The translations under genes were made by a program, and so were the position numbers. Of a DNA stretch of 64,000 nt, positions 26,747 to 35,297 are shown piece after piece (the stretch's first letter is position 1; every line of letters begins with the position of its first letter). Under the pieces are notes generated by a model. That model was not told the origin of the DNA and did no database searches. It saw only the letters and a list, made by a program, of their open reading frames with translations. The stretch is from JADMJV01 sp964649085 (GTDB lineage Bacteria; Vulcanimicrobiota; Xenobia; Xenobiales; JADMJV01): NCBI GenBank assembly GCA_964649085.1, contig CAZYPN010000028.1:1-64000 (forward strand), read 5' to 3'.

Positions 26747-27354
26747 TGCGAGCTCTATTTTTCATACTCGGCTGCCTGATCGGGCTGCTCTGGTTGTGGA
26801 CCCGCAGCCCGGGTCCCTCTACCAGCAGCCCTGGCGCCAGCCCCACCCCCACGGAATTGGTGGGGGAGCCGCTGCAGGGCGAACCGCTGGCGACGGCCCC
26901 GGTGATGGGCAAACGCCCCCTGCCACCCGGGGTTAGCATGGCCGAGCTGGAAAAGGGCGCGCCGCCGCCCCTGTTGCGGGGGAACTATCAGCCCATCACC
27001 TTCACCCAGCTCTCGGCCTTCTCGTGCACCCCCGAGGAGGTGCCCAAGATCCCGTCCAACATCCAGGCTTTGAACAAGAAGCCCGTGGCCGTCTCGGGGT
27101 TTATGATCCCGCTAGGTGCCGATGCTCAGGGAGTGACCGAGTTCATTCTGGTCAAGAATCAGCTGCTCTGCTGCTTTGGCCAGGTGCCGCGACCCAACGA
27201 ATGGATGATGGTCAGCGCTGCCCGGCCGGTGCCAATCTCGGCCGACAAACCCATTACCGTCAGGGGAAAACTCAAAGTGCACCAGCCGGAGACCGACTCT
27301 GGCGAAAACTGGATTTACGAAATGCGCGAGGCGGAAGTTGAGGTCATGAAATGA
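26743..27354 (+). CDS. DUF3299-family exported/anchored protein
   Basis: 203 residues. An N-terminal TM or signal anchor (about 3-18) is followed by a Pro/Ser-rich linker and a C-terminal domain with PVAVSGFMIPLGADAQGVTEFILVKNQLLCCFGQVPRPNEWMMV, the diagnostic DUF3299 stretch (GYMIP... with CCFG near the end); the fold is OB-like. ATGA overlap with the permease gene and with the next gene. DUF3299 genes are often linked to this type of ABC transporter, from recalled genome context; the paired Cys suggests metal or redox chemistry (inference). Confidence 0.8.
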   Translation: MMRALFFILGCLIGLLWLWTRSPGPSTSSPGASPTPTELVGEPLQGEPLATAPVMGKRPLPPGVSMAELEKGAPPPLLRGNYQPITFTQLSAFSCTPEEVPKIPSNIQALNKKPVAVSGFMIPLGADAQGVTEFILVKNQLLCCFGQVPRPNEWMMVSAARPVPISADKPITVRGKLKVHQPETDSGENWIYEMREAEVEVMK

Positions 27355-28427
27355 GAGTTCTCTTACTGCTCCTGCTGTTGCACGCTCTGCCGGCCCTGGC
27401 CTGCCCGGGCTGCATGCCCGTAGCCCTCACCTTTGTCGAGGAGGTGGAAATGGCCGGTGCGGTAGCTCTGGCCCGACCGATGCCCGAGGCCAAAAGCCGT
27501 TTTCGCCTGGAGAGAATCTTCAAGGGCGAAGCTCAGGCGGGCAAAGTGGTGGCGGCTGCCGCCGCCGGCTCCCCAGGCCTGGTGGTGCTCACCACGGCGG
27601 CCGAACCTGCCAACCCCTTTTGGACGGGCAAACCCCGCCCTGCCGATGAGGACGTCATCCATTTCGTGGCCCAGGCGGTAGAACTGCCCTCGCGCTTTCA
27701 GGCCAATTCGCTGAAGCCCCGGCTTGACTTTCTCCAGCCCTATCTGGGCCACGCCAATTTGCTGTTGGCGGACGCCGCCTACGGCGAATTCTCTCAGGCG
27801 CCTTATGTCGACCTGATGCCCTATGCCCGCTCTATTGGCTCGGCCCGCCTGCGCACCCTCATATCCCGGCCCACCACGCCCATCACTCACCTGTCGCTGT
27901 ACTACATGCTGCTGGGGATGTTGGGTCAGCCAGCCGACCTGGACCTGATTGAGCCGCGGGTGCAAAAGGCCGCCAAACAAACCAGCCCTCCGGGCAATCT
28001 GTCGGCGCTGCTGACCTGTTATCTGCATTTGAAACGCAGTGCCGGCCTGCCCTATCTGGAAAAGGCCTTCCTCAAAGGGCGTCCGGCCCATCGTTTCGCA
28101 GCCCTGAGCGCCCTGGGCATTCACGGCAACAACAAGAGCCCCTTGACCCGAGGCGACATCTCGAAGATCTATCGCAACTACATCGGCGATGTCCAGGCCG
28201 GCACGTTTGTGTTGCAGGATCTCGCCCTGTGGGGCGATTGGTCGGTGCTGGAACAGGTGGGGACAGTTTTCCGTCGCAAACCCGAAGATGTGCGACTGCG
28301 GGTGGCGGTCATTCGCTACCTGCGCACCTGCCCCCAGCCGCGAGCCCGAGACATCCTTCAAGAACTCCACAAAATCGACCCCTCGCTGGTCAACGCGGTG
28401 CGGCGGCCTTTCACCCCCAACCCCTGA
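27351..28427 (+). CDS. Exported hypothetical protein with HEAT-like C-terminal half
   Basis: 358 residues with a signal peptide (MRVLLLLLLLHALPALA), then a CPGCMP motif at the mature N-terminus (about 18-23). The first 110 residues are beta-like, with RFRLERIFKGEAQAGKVV. The rest is helical with repeats such as RLRTLISRPTTPITHLSLYYMLLGMLG and AGLPYLEKAFLKGRPAHRFAALSALGIHG, resembling HEAT/Armadillo helices. ATG start overlaps the DUF3299 stop. Last gene of the ABC transporter operon, so likely its extracytoplasmic partner (inference). Confidence 0.6.
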   Translation: MRVLLLLLLLHALPALACPGCMPVALTFVEEVEMAGAVALARPMPEAKSRFRLERIFKGEAQAGKVVAAAAAGSPGLVVLTTAAEPANPFWTGKPRPADEDVIHFVAQAVELPSRFQANSLKPRLDFLQPYLGHANLLLADAAYGEFSQAPYVDLMPYARSIGSARLRTLISRPTTPITHLSLYYMLLGMLGQPADLDLIEPRVQKAAKQTSPPGNLSALLTCYLHLKRSAGLPYLEKAFLKGRPAHRFAALSALGIHGNNKSPLTRGDISKIYRNYIGDVQAGTFVLQDLALWGDWSVLEQVGTVFRRKPEDVRLRVAVIRYLRTCPQPRARDILQELHKIDPSLVNAVRRPFTPNP

Positions 28428-28502
28428 AGCCACAGGCTTGTCCATACGGATTCCTTACATTCGGGTTACAACTCCACAGTACTCAGGGGCTACGATGGAG
28501 TT

Positions 28503-28904
28503 ATGAAAAAGGCGCTTCTGGCAATGCTCACGGCCTGGATGCTGGCACCCGGCGCGGGGGCCCAGCTTCCGGTGTATCGCAGCCTTCCTTCCAGCGATTG
28601 TCGTACGGTGATGCTGGGCAACCGCACCGTCATCCAGGACGCGCGCGGCTACTTTCTCGGCTATCTGGTGCCGCTACCGCCCCCCTTCAGCCCCGCTCCC
28701 AAGCGCCGCTCATCGCCCGTGCACTCCACCTCTTCCTGGGGCGGAGGCAGCAACTGGCAAGACAGCTGGGACGGCTGCCCGGCCAGCCTCAGCGATCAGG
28801 ACTGCAACGGCGGATTCTCGTCGGGAGGGTCCAGCACCGGGTCGAGCTACTCCGACCCCGGCGGCAGCCCCCTCTGCTCGCCCGACTACGGATTCGGTCG
28901 ATAG
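28503..28904 (+). CDS. Small exported Ser/Gly-rich protein
   Basis: 133 residues with a clear signal peptide (MKKALLAMLTAWMLAPGAGA). The mature part opens with QLPVYRSLPSSDCRTVML and a short strand-like segment, then becomes low complexity: Pro-rich, then Ser/Gly/Asp-rich with four Cys (about 93-124). Looks like a secreted, disulfide-stabilised surface protein. No family recognised. Confidence 0.5.
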   Translation: MKKALLAMLTAWMLAPGAGAQLPVYRSLPSSDCRTVMLGNRTVIQDARGYFLGYLVPLPPPFSPAPKRRSSPVHSTSSWGGGSNWQDSWDGCPASLSDQDCNGGFSSGGSSTGSSYSDPGGSPLCSPDYGFGR

Positions 28905-28946
28905 TCCAATGCAAGCGCTCGAATTGGACAACGCAGGAAAGGTAAG

Positions 28947-29297
28947 ATGAGAAAGATGCGCCTGCTCTTTGTCCTTCTGCTCACCGCTTCGGCCCTGGCC
29001 GTGCCCCACGGTCAGGGGGGTTGCCCTCGTTCCAAGGCCGGCGGAGCGACGCCCTGTCGCATGCAGGGGGCCGTCAATTCGGGCCTGGGTCGCGGCTATC
29101 GCTATGTGCGCAGCCCCTACTATTACGGCTTTGGCGGTGGCAGTTTTCAGGGCTACGGCAACTCTCAGCCCAGCCCCAGCCTGGCTCCGGGGCAGTCTGT
29201 TCCCGGCTACCAGGAACCCCTCAAAACCAGCCGCAAAGATGGCGTGCTGCCGGGCTATCAAAACCCCGACCGGGGGAAAAGCCTGCCCGGCTACTAG
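28947..29297 (+). CDS. Small exported Gly/Tyr-rich protein with PGY motifs
   Basis: 116 residues with a signal peptide (MRKMRLLFVLLLTASALA). The mature part is Gly/Tyr-rich (GRGYRYVRSPYYYGFGGGSFQGYG) and its C-terminal third repeats a PGYQ unit: VPGYQEP, LPGYQNP and the final LPGY. Follows the Ser/Gly-rich gene by 42 nt; the two look like a pair of small surface proteins. No family recognised. Confidence 0.5.
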   Translation: MRKMRLLFVLLLTASALAVPHGQGGCPRSKAGGATPCRMQGAVNSGLGRGYRYVRSPYYYGFGGGSFQGYGNSQPSPSLAPGQSVPGYQEPLKTSRKDGVLPGYQNPDRGKSLPGY

Positions 29298-29372
29298 AAG
29301 CCCAATTCTCGTAAGTATTGTCCGCACAAACCCTGAAAAAGTTGGGTTACAAGGCGGCCAAGCAAGTCGAGA

Positions 29373-30464
29373 CTATTGAGAACTGCTAGAAAACAACTCG
29401 AACTGTTCACCAGTCGCTGGCTGGCTGGCCCGAAAACTGGGCTCGACCTCTTCAAAATGCATCTGAACTTCCGAGGGCGCCTGGTTTTCTGCGGCCCCGG
29501 GTGTCGATAGAATCTGGCCTACTTTGCGGTAGACCTCGGCCTCACTCACGATCTGCAGGTGGTTGTAGCGGAACATCTGGAAGTCGCGAAAATTGGGATC
29601 TTCGGCCTGTAAGCCCTGATCACCAGCCACGAACATCGGGGTTTCGGGTAGTCCGGCGCGTCCCAGCGCCACCATTCCGTCGCCATCGCTCGCCCCCAGC
29701 CAGGCCCGGTCGGGCGTGGGCAGACCCGCGCCCGTAATGATCGCCGCCGAGTCCAGGCGCTGCCTGTCGTCGGGCCAACTCTCGTTGAGGCTATGCAGAA
29801 ACTCGTTGCTCACGCCTCCCAGTGGCCCCTTGGCCAGCCGAAGTGCTTCCAGTGCACCGGTGCGCCCCTCGGGATAGTGGTCGTAGCCCACCTTGCGCAT
29901 CTTCAGTAGCATATCGGCCCCGTAGGCGCCCTGACTGGGGGGCGCGATCATCACCAGGTTAGCAATGCTGTCTTCGCCCTGGCGCAACGCTTCGCGGGCC
30001 TGCAGCGAACCCATACTGTGGGTGACCACGTCGATTTTCCGGTGGCCGGTGGCCCCGCGGATCTTCGACAGGGCCTCGCGCACCTCGTGGGCCGTGTCGG
30101 CCGGCGAAGCCAGGCCGTCGGAAATGTTGAGCAGAAAGACCTTCTGGTTGAACCGGCCCATTTGCTGGCGATAAAATTCCTGGTCTTGGCCGCTACGGTA
30201 GACACCACCATAGCCGTTGTCTGGATTGGAGCAAAGAAAGTTCTTCATGTTGACCCAGGTGTCGGCCTGTTGGGCCAGGCCGTGGATCAACAGCACCGGG
30301 CGCTGTAACGAAGGAGCCTGCAGCTCCAAAGCATCTTCGGCCAGAAAAATCGGCTCCAGGGGCTGAGCCCCTTCGATGCCCTCGCAGACTTCTTGCAAAG
30401 AAGCCGAGCGCTGCAGGGCTGCTGCTACGGGAACTACGCGCGAGGCAAGGTGATGGATGTGCAC
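29373..30464 (-). CDS. Alpha/beta-hydrolase, triacylglycerol-lipase-like
   Basis: 363 residues. The oxyanion segment VLLIHGLAQQADTW (about 57-70) and nucleophile elbow THSMG (Ser150) are those of lipase/PGAP1-like hydrolases; the catalytic Asp (DGDGM, about 275) and a late His (RYNHLQ, about 325) are plausible. No signal peptide is seen: residues 1-50 look disordered, like other orphan proteins here, so non-classical or T2SS-independent export is possible. GTG start at 30464, 9 nt after the stop of the kinase-WD40 gene. Confidence 0.75.
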   Translation of the reverse strand: MHIHHLASRVVPVAAALQRSASLQEVCEGIEGAQPLEPIFLAEDALELQAPSLQRPVLLIHGLAQQADTWVNMKNFLCSNPDNGYGGVYRSGQDQEFYRQQMGRFNQKVFLLNISDGLASPADTAHEVREALSKIRGATGHRKIDVVTHSMGSLQAREALRQGEDSIANLVMIAPPSQGAYGADMLLKMRKVGYDHYPEGRTGALEALRLAKGPLGGVSNEFLHSLNESWPDDRQRLDSAAIITGAGLPTPDRAWLGASDGDGMVALGRAGLPETPMFVAGDQGLQAEDPNFRDFQMFRYNHLQIVSEAEVYRKVGQILSTPGAAENQAPSEVQMHFEEVEPSFRASQPATGEQFELFSSSSQ

Positions 30465-30473
30465 GGCTTGAGC

Positions 30474-33400
30474 TTAGTGGGGGGCCGTGAAAAACTCCTG
30501 AAGCCAGGGTCGGGCCGAGTCCAACCCGACCGGTTCGAGACGGTAGCGCCGCACTTGATGGCCGACGGCCGTCCACAAAGATCCCTCGGCAAAGCAAGGC
30601 GGAGTGCCCGGGTTGCCGGGCAAAGGAGGGCCGACAGGAAGGCCTGTGGGCACATCCCACAGGCGCACCTCGCCTGTCACCGACTGAGTTGCCAGCAGCC
30701 GACCGTCGGGAGAAAAGCCCACCCAGCGTAGCGATTGCGCGTGCAGCATCGTCTTGAACGGTTGAACCTGAGCCGACTCAGGTGGCTGCGAAGGCCACAG
30801 GCAAGCCCTGCCATCGCCCCCTGCGGTGGCCATATGTCGCCCGTCGGGCGAAAGCGCCTGCCACACCACCAGGTCCGAATTGGCACAATAGCTTACCGAA
30901 TCGGGGTCGCCCATCGTGGAAACCGGCTGGGTGAAAAAACCCTGATCCTCGGTGGTCACCCACAAACGATCGCCATTGGGGGTTAACCACACGTCTCGAG
31001 CAAATAGGGCCAGTTGGCGAGGTGGCGTAGAAAACAGCACAACGATTTCGGCCCCTTCGCGAGCCACCGCCACCTTGCCGTCCTGGCTGTACTGCGGACG
31101 CTCCAACGCTTGCAGGGCATTGGGGTGGGCCCTCAGCAACTTGCCCTCCGGCAGACTGACTTCTTTCCAGCCTCGACCGTCCGCTTCGCATACCAGGGCG
31201 GCTTTACCATCGGGGCGCAGGGCCTGGAAGCCTTGAGGAACCGGCCATTGCTCAAGAATTCGGCCATCGCTCCGATCGAATCGCAAGATCTGGTCACCTT
31301 GAAGTGCCAGCAACTCCTGGCCGCATACCTGAGGCTGTCGAATGGTCAGGGGTTGCACCCAACCCGCCCTGGAGTCTGCCCAGGACCTCCATTGGAATTG
31401 CCCGTCCTGGAGGGCGAGCACCCCCTGTTCCAACAATCGAAGTTCGCTGCCAGCCGCTACAGTCAGCGAATCGACCGAAGGCAACTGCCAGCGCCAAAAC
31501 TCCCCGGCCAACGAATCATCGCTGGAGGTGAAGGCCAGCAACTCCTGGCCTGACCGGCCCAGCCAGCGAATCTGGTCGGTGCAGTGCAGCACGCCACCGG
31601 GCACCTGCAATTGTGCACCATAGGTGCGCAGGCTGCCGTCGCTGCAACCTATGGCCAGCAGTTCCGAGTCGGCCCACAGGGCCAGGGGATAAGCGGCCAG
31701 GTCCAGCTGCTCGAGAACCTCCGGTGCGGTACGAGAAAATTGCCAGACCCTTCCGCCCTTTTCGTGGCTGCTTGCCACCAGGATCGAGTCGGCACTGGCC
31801 GCCAGCGCCAAGGGCCGCCCCGAGAAGGAGCGTTTTTGCAGCAGCCGGCCCGTGCTGGCATCAATAATGCCCAGAGAGTCGCGATGGGCTACCAGTAGCT
31901 CGTGGCTGTCGGGAGTAAAGGCCAGCCTTTCGGCAACTCCCGCCCACAACTTTCGAGGAGGATGCAGCCCCAACAAGTGGGCCCGATCGCCCGACTGCTG
32001 CACTGCCAGGTAGGCGCCATCGGGGGAAAACTGAGAGCTGCGCGGGGTCGGGCCCGGCAGACTCAGCTGCCCCTGAACCGCACCCAGAAAGCGCAGCAAC
32101 TGCCGATGGTCATCGTCCTCGCCCAGCACCAGCGTTTTGCCCAGGGGGCACTGCGCGATCCAGTCGGCCTCGGCCTCGCCCGGGTCCTGCACCGTCCAGT
32201 GCACCGCCTCGCCGTCGAGAATGGCCACCTGTCCGGCCGCCAGCCGGGCTTGATCCAGTTCGCCCCCGACCTCCAACCACTGAGGGCGGGGCTGGTGCCA
32301 ATCCACTCGCGCCAGCCTCTGGTCATTGATGCCCTGGGCCAGCAGTTCTCCCCTTTGCAGATCGACGATACCCTGGTCGGGTCGACCGGCCAGTTCCAGA
32401 TCAAAAAAATCCCCCCGAAACGACAGGCTCCCAAGGCTGCGGGGCAGCACCTGCAGGTAGAGACCCAGGGCCACCGCGCGATAGTCGGGCGACCCCTCGT
32501 GTTGCAGCGATTCAGCAATGTGCTCAACCGCCCGGCTTCCCTCCGACTGAACGGCCAGCAGGTAGGCCAGACGGGACGACTGCTTCTGGGCCCGTTCAGC
32601 CTGTCGGACCGCTTCCGCTCGCTGTTGCACCACCTGAAACACAGCGCCGCTGAGCAAGCCCAAAGCCATAACCGCAATCGCCACTGCCCCGCGATGCCGT
32701 CGCACGAAGCGAGCGGCCACGTAGGTGGGGGAAGAGCCACGGCAACGCAGGGGCAGATGATTCTGACGGCGGCGCAGATCGTCCAGCAAGGACCCCATGT
32801 CGGCGTAGCGACGCTCGGGCTGGCTGTGCAAGCAATGCTCGATCAAGGCTGCCAGGTCGGCGTCGAGGTCGGGGCGCAGGACAGACAACGGAATCAAAGG
32901 TTGCAGGGGCAACTGATCAGCATACAATTTCAGAACTTCACGAGAACCGCTGCAACCGCTGAGTTGCTCCTGAAAGGCCGGGTGGCAGCGCGGCGGCCGC
33001 CCGGTGAGCAACTGATAGAAGGTGGCTCCCAGAGCGTAGATATCCCAACTCACCGAAGGCAGCGTCGGAACCCCGACTTGAGCCTGCTCGGGCGGCATGA
33101 AGAAGAGAGTTCCCAGGCGCTGATCCCGATCGCTTTGTTGCAACAGGGCCTGACCAAAATCGGCCACGCGAAGACCCGAATTGTCATCGAGCAACAGATT
33201 GGCCGGCTTGAGATCGCAATGCAACACACCGCGGGCGTGCACATACTGCAGTGCTGTGGCCGCCTGCTCCAACCAGGTCACCACCTGATGCGGCGACGGC
33301 CCCGCCTGCTGAGACAAGGAACCCTGTAGCAGGGGCAACACCAGAAAGGGTGGACGCTGGTGCAGATTGGCGTCGAGCAGGCTGACCACATGGGGATGCT

Positions 33401-33644
33401 GCGATACCTGTCGCAAACGCTCCACCTCGCGCTCCAGGTCGTGGACGGCCTCCAGGCGATGAAGAACCTTAATGGCCACCTGCTGGCCCGTGCTCAGCTG
33501 CACACCCGACCAGACCTGCCCGAACGTTCCCTCGCCTAATGGCCGATCCAGTCGATAGCCCGGCAACTCTGGGGGCTGAAGCCGGTCCAGCGAGGCTTCC
33601 CGGGCCTGCTGAAGGTCGACCTGCTGGAGGGTAGGCTCGTCCAA
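30474..33644 (-). CDS. Ser/Thr protein kinase with TM segment and WD40-like C-terminal propeller
   Basis: 1056 residues. Kinase domain about 30-295: glycine loop LGEGTFGQVW, K59 in VAIKV, catalytic loop HCDLKPANLLL (Asp144; the usual HRD Arg is Cys143, so a non-RD kinase), metal-binding DFG at 162-164, and APE-like MPPEQA. A TM helix lies near 322-342. The remainder is a predicted extracytoplasmic beta-propeller with WD-like units such as LSPDGRHMATAGGDGRACLW and FSPDGRLLATQSVTGEVRLWD. TTG start directly abuts the acyl-CoA oxidase stop (TGATTG). Kinase-WD40 fusions are typical of complex bacteria; target unknown. Confidence 0.88.
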   Translation of the reverse strand: MDEPTLQQVDLQQAREASLDRLQPPELPGYRLDRPLGEGTFGQVWSGVQLSTGQQVAIKVLHRLEAVHDLEREVERLRQVSQHPHVVSLLDANLHQRPPFLVLPLLQGSLSQQAGPSPHQVVTWLEQAATALQYVHARGVLHCDLKPANLLLDDNSGLRVADFGQALLQQSDRDQRLGTLFFMPPEQAQVGVPTLPSVSWDIYALGATFYQLLTGRPPRCHPAFQEQLSGCSGSREVLKLYADQLPLQPLIPLSVLRPDLDADLAALIEHCLHSQPERRYADMGSLLDDLRRRQNHLPLRCRGSSPTYVAARFVRRHRGAVAIAVMALGLLSGAVFQVVQQRAEAVRQAERAQKQSSRLAYLLAVQSEGSRAVEHIAESLQHEGSPDYRAVALGLYLQVLPRSLGSLSFRGDFFDLELAGRPDQGIVDLQRGELLAQGINDQRLARVDWHQPRPQWLEVGGELDQARLAAGQVAILDGEAVHWTVQDPGEAEADWIAQCPLGKTLVLGEDDDHRQLLRFLGAVQGQLSLPGPTPRSSQFSPDGAYLAVQQSGDRAHLLGLHPPRKLWAGVAERLAFTPDSHELLVAHRDSLGIIDASTGRLLQKRSFSGRPLALAASADSILVASSHEKGGRVWQFSRTAPEVLEQLDLAAYPLALWADSELLAIGCSDGSLRTYGAQLQVPGGVLHCTDQIRWLGRSGQELLAFTSSDDSLAGEFWRWQLPSVDSLTVAAGSELRLLEQGVLALQDGQFQWRSWADSRAGWVQPLTIRQPQVCGQELLALQGDQILRFDRSDGRILEQWPVPQGFQALRPDGKAALVCEADGRGWKEVSLPEGKLLRAHPNALQALERPQYSQDGKVAVAREGAEIVVLFSTPPRQLALFARDVWLTPNGDRLWVTTEDQGFFTQPVSTMGDPDSVSYCANSDLVVWQALSPDGRHMATAGGDGRACLWPSQPPESAQVQPFKTMLHAQSLRWVGFSPDGRLLATQSVTGEVRLWDVPTGLPVGPPLPGNPGTPPCFAEGSLWTAVGHQVRRYRLEPVGLDSARPWLQEFFTAPH

Positions 33645-35297
33645 TCAGCACTCCAGCGCCAGCTGACGGCACAGTTCCAGGTAACGGCGCCGTGCCTGGC
33701 GGCTTTGCCCACGATTCAAATAGCCTTGCTCGAGAAACCAGCCCCGGTCGGCTCGCAGCACTTCCAGACCGTAGAGCCCGGTGAGGGGGTGGTGGGGGGG
33801 GCAACTCTCCAGCAGAGCCCGTTCTACATAGGCCCGCGAGAAAGCCAGCGCGTGTACCTGGCATTCGGCCAGGGCCGTGAGCGGGTCGAGACCGCTGCGC
33901 AAGCGCCGGGCCAGGCGGCGGGCCAGGCTGAAACCCAGGCGCTGCTCGCGATGCTGCAAAGCCCGCAGCAGCACGGCCGGGTCGTCGATCGGGCCGCTCA
34001 GGCGGGCGGGCCAGGGCAGGGAGCGCAGCAACTGGCGACAGCCCCGCAGCTCTTTGAGCCGATTGCGAGCCACCAGAAAGCTCAGCACCGTGTTGTCCCC
34101 CTCGAAGGTGGTGAAAATGTCGCCATCGGCCTTCAGCGCGGGCAGGCCGCTTTCCCACAGATAGCCCCAGCCACCACAGCAGTCGCGGCAAAGCCTCAGG
34201 GTTTCCTGAAGTTCCCAGGTGCTGTAGGCCTTGAGGCCGGCCGCAAAGGTCTCGAGCTCGGCGCTTTGCTGGCGATACAGCTCGACAAAGCGAGCCACCC
34301 CGTGATGCAGGGCATGGGTGATGGCCAGGCGGGGGAGGAGGCGAACCTGATGGCTTTGATACTCGATCAGCCGCACTTCGGGCTGGCCCGGTGGGCCGAA
34401 TTGGCGGCGCTGGCGGGCATAGCCCAGAGCGGTGTTCAGGGCCCTCTGAGAGAGGTCGTGAGAAGCGGCCGACAGGCTCAGGCGACCGTCGACCAGATTG
34501 CTGACCATGGTAAAGAAGCGTTTCGTAGGGTTAGCGATGGGGCTGGTGTAGCTGCCGTCGGCCTGCACCTCGCCATAGCGGTTGAGCAAGTTTTCGCGGG
34601 GGATGCGCACCCGCTGGAAGCTGAGCCGGCCGTTGTCGACCCCGTTCAGGCCCAGTTTGCGGCCGCAGTCCTGAGCCTCGATGCCCTCCAGCAACTGCCC
34701 CTGCTCATCGCGCAGCGGCACCACAAAGGCGTGCACGCCGTGGTTCTCCAGCTGGGCGAAAACGATGGCGAAGGCCGCGCTCAAAGCCCCTCCGATGTAG
34801 TCTTTGCGGGCCCCGGGGTGAGGGGTGTGGATTTCGAACTGCTGCGCTTCAGGAATATAGGTGGCTCGGGTTTCCAGACCGCGCACGTTGGAGCCGTGGT
34901 CGCTTTCGGTCATGGCGAAGCAGCCGAGCTGCGCGAAGTTCCAGGTGCGTTCCAGCCAGGGTTGGTGGCGCTGGCTACCCAGCCGCGCCAGGCAGCCCTG
35001 AATGAGGCCCACATGGATGCCGAACTTAACGAACAGCGAGCGGTCGAACTCGAGCAGCGCTCGCACCAACTGCAGCAGTTGTTCGGGGTCACCCCCCTGC
35101 TCGGGGGGCAATCCCAGCCGGCCCCAGCCGCGGGCCGCCAACTGGCGGCACCAGCCGTCTACGGCTCGGCGGTGCTCGAAGGTGCTCTCGCCCTGGTAAG
35201 GCTTCATTTCGGCCAGAAAGGCCCGGTAGGGGCAGCTCATCGGGAGGGGTTCGGCAAGCAGAGGATTCTGCCCCTCGAAAGCCAACGCCGCCAGCAT
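33645..35297 (-). CDS. Acyl-CoA oxidase/dehydrogenase-family flavoprotein
   Basis: Up to 550 residues (ATG 35297; an internal ATG at 35240 gives MSCPYRAFLAEM). FAD-binding middle domain with FAMTESDHGSNVRGLET, the acyl-CoA oxidase form of the motif; GLNGVDNGRLSFQRVRIPRENLLNRYG; and the C-terminal FTTFEGDNTVLSFLVARN, where the Glu of FEGDN is the catalytic base. Length and motifs favour oxidase (O2 as acceptor) over dehydrogenase. Operon with the kinase-WD40 and lipase genes, suggesting regulated lipid breakdown (inference). Confidence 0.85.
   Translation of the reverse strand: MLAALAFEGQNPLLAEPLPMSCPYRAFLAEMKPYQGESTFEHRRAVDGWCRQLAARGWGRLGLPPEQGGDPEQLLQLVRALLEFDRSLFVKFGIHVGLIQGCLARLGSQRHQPWLERTWNFAQLGCFAMTESDHGSNVRGLETRATYIPEAQQFEIHTPHPGARKDYIGGALSAAFAIVFAQLENHGVHAFVVPLRDEQGQLLEGIEAQDCGRKLGLNGVDNGRLSFQRVRIPRENLLNRYGEVQADGSYTSPIANPTKRFFTMVSNLVDGRLSLSAASHDLSQRALNTALGYARQRRQFGPPGQPEVRLIEYQSHQVRLLPRLAITHALHHGVARFVELYRQQSAELETFAAGLKAYSTWELQETLRLCRDCCGGWGYLWESGLPALKADGDIFTTFEGDNTVLSFLVARNRLKELRGCRQLLRSLPWPARLSGPIDDPAVLLRALQHREQRLGFSLARRLARRLRSGLDPLTALAECQVHALAFSRAYVERALLESCPPHHPLTGLYGLEVLRADRGWFLEQGYLNRGQSRQARRRYLELCRQLALEC

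Noticed and set aside
29298..29372. Weak AACCC/GGGTT hairpin as terminator between convergent genes
   Set aside because: Only five pairs, and no T-run on either side.
31902..33329. 475-codon plus-strand frame opposite the kinase domain
   Set aside because: Antisense shadow of the kinase gene.
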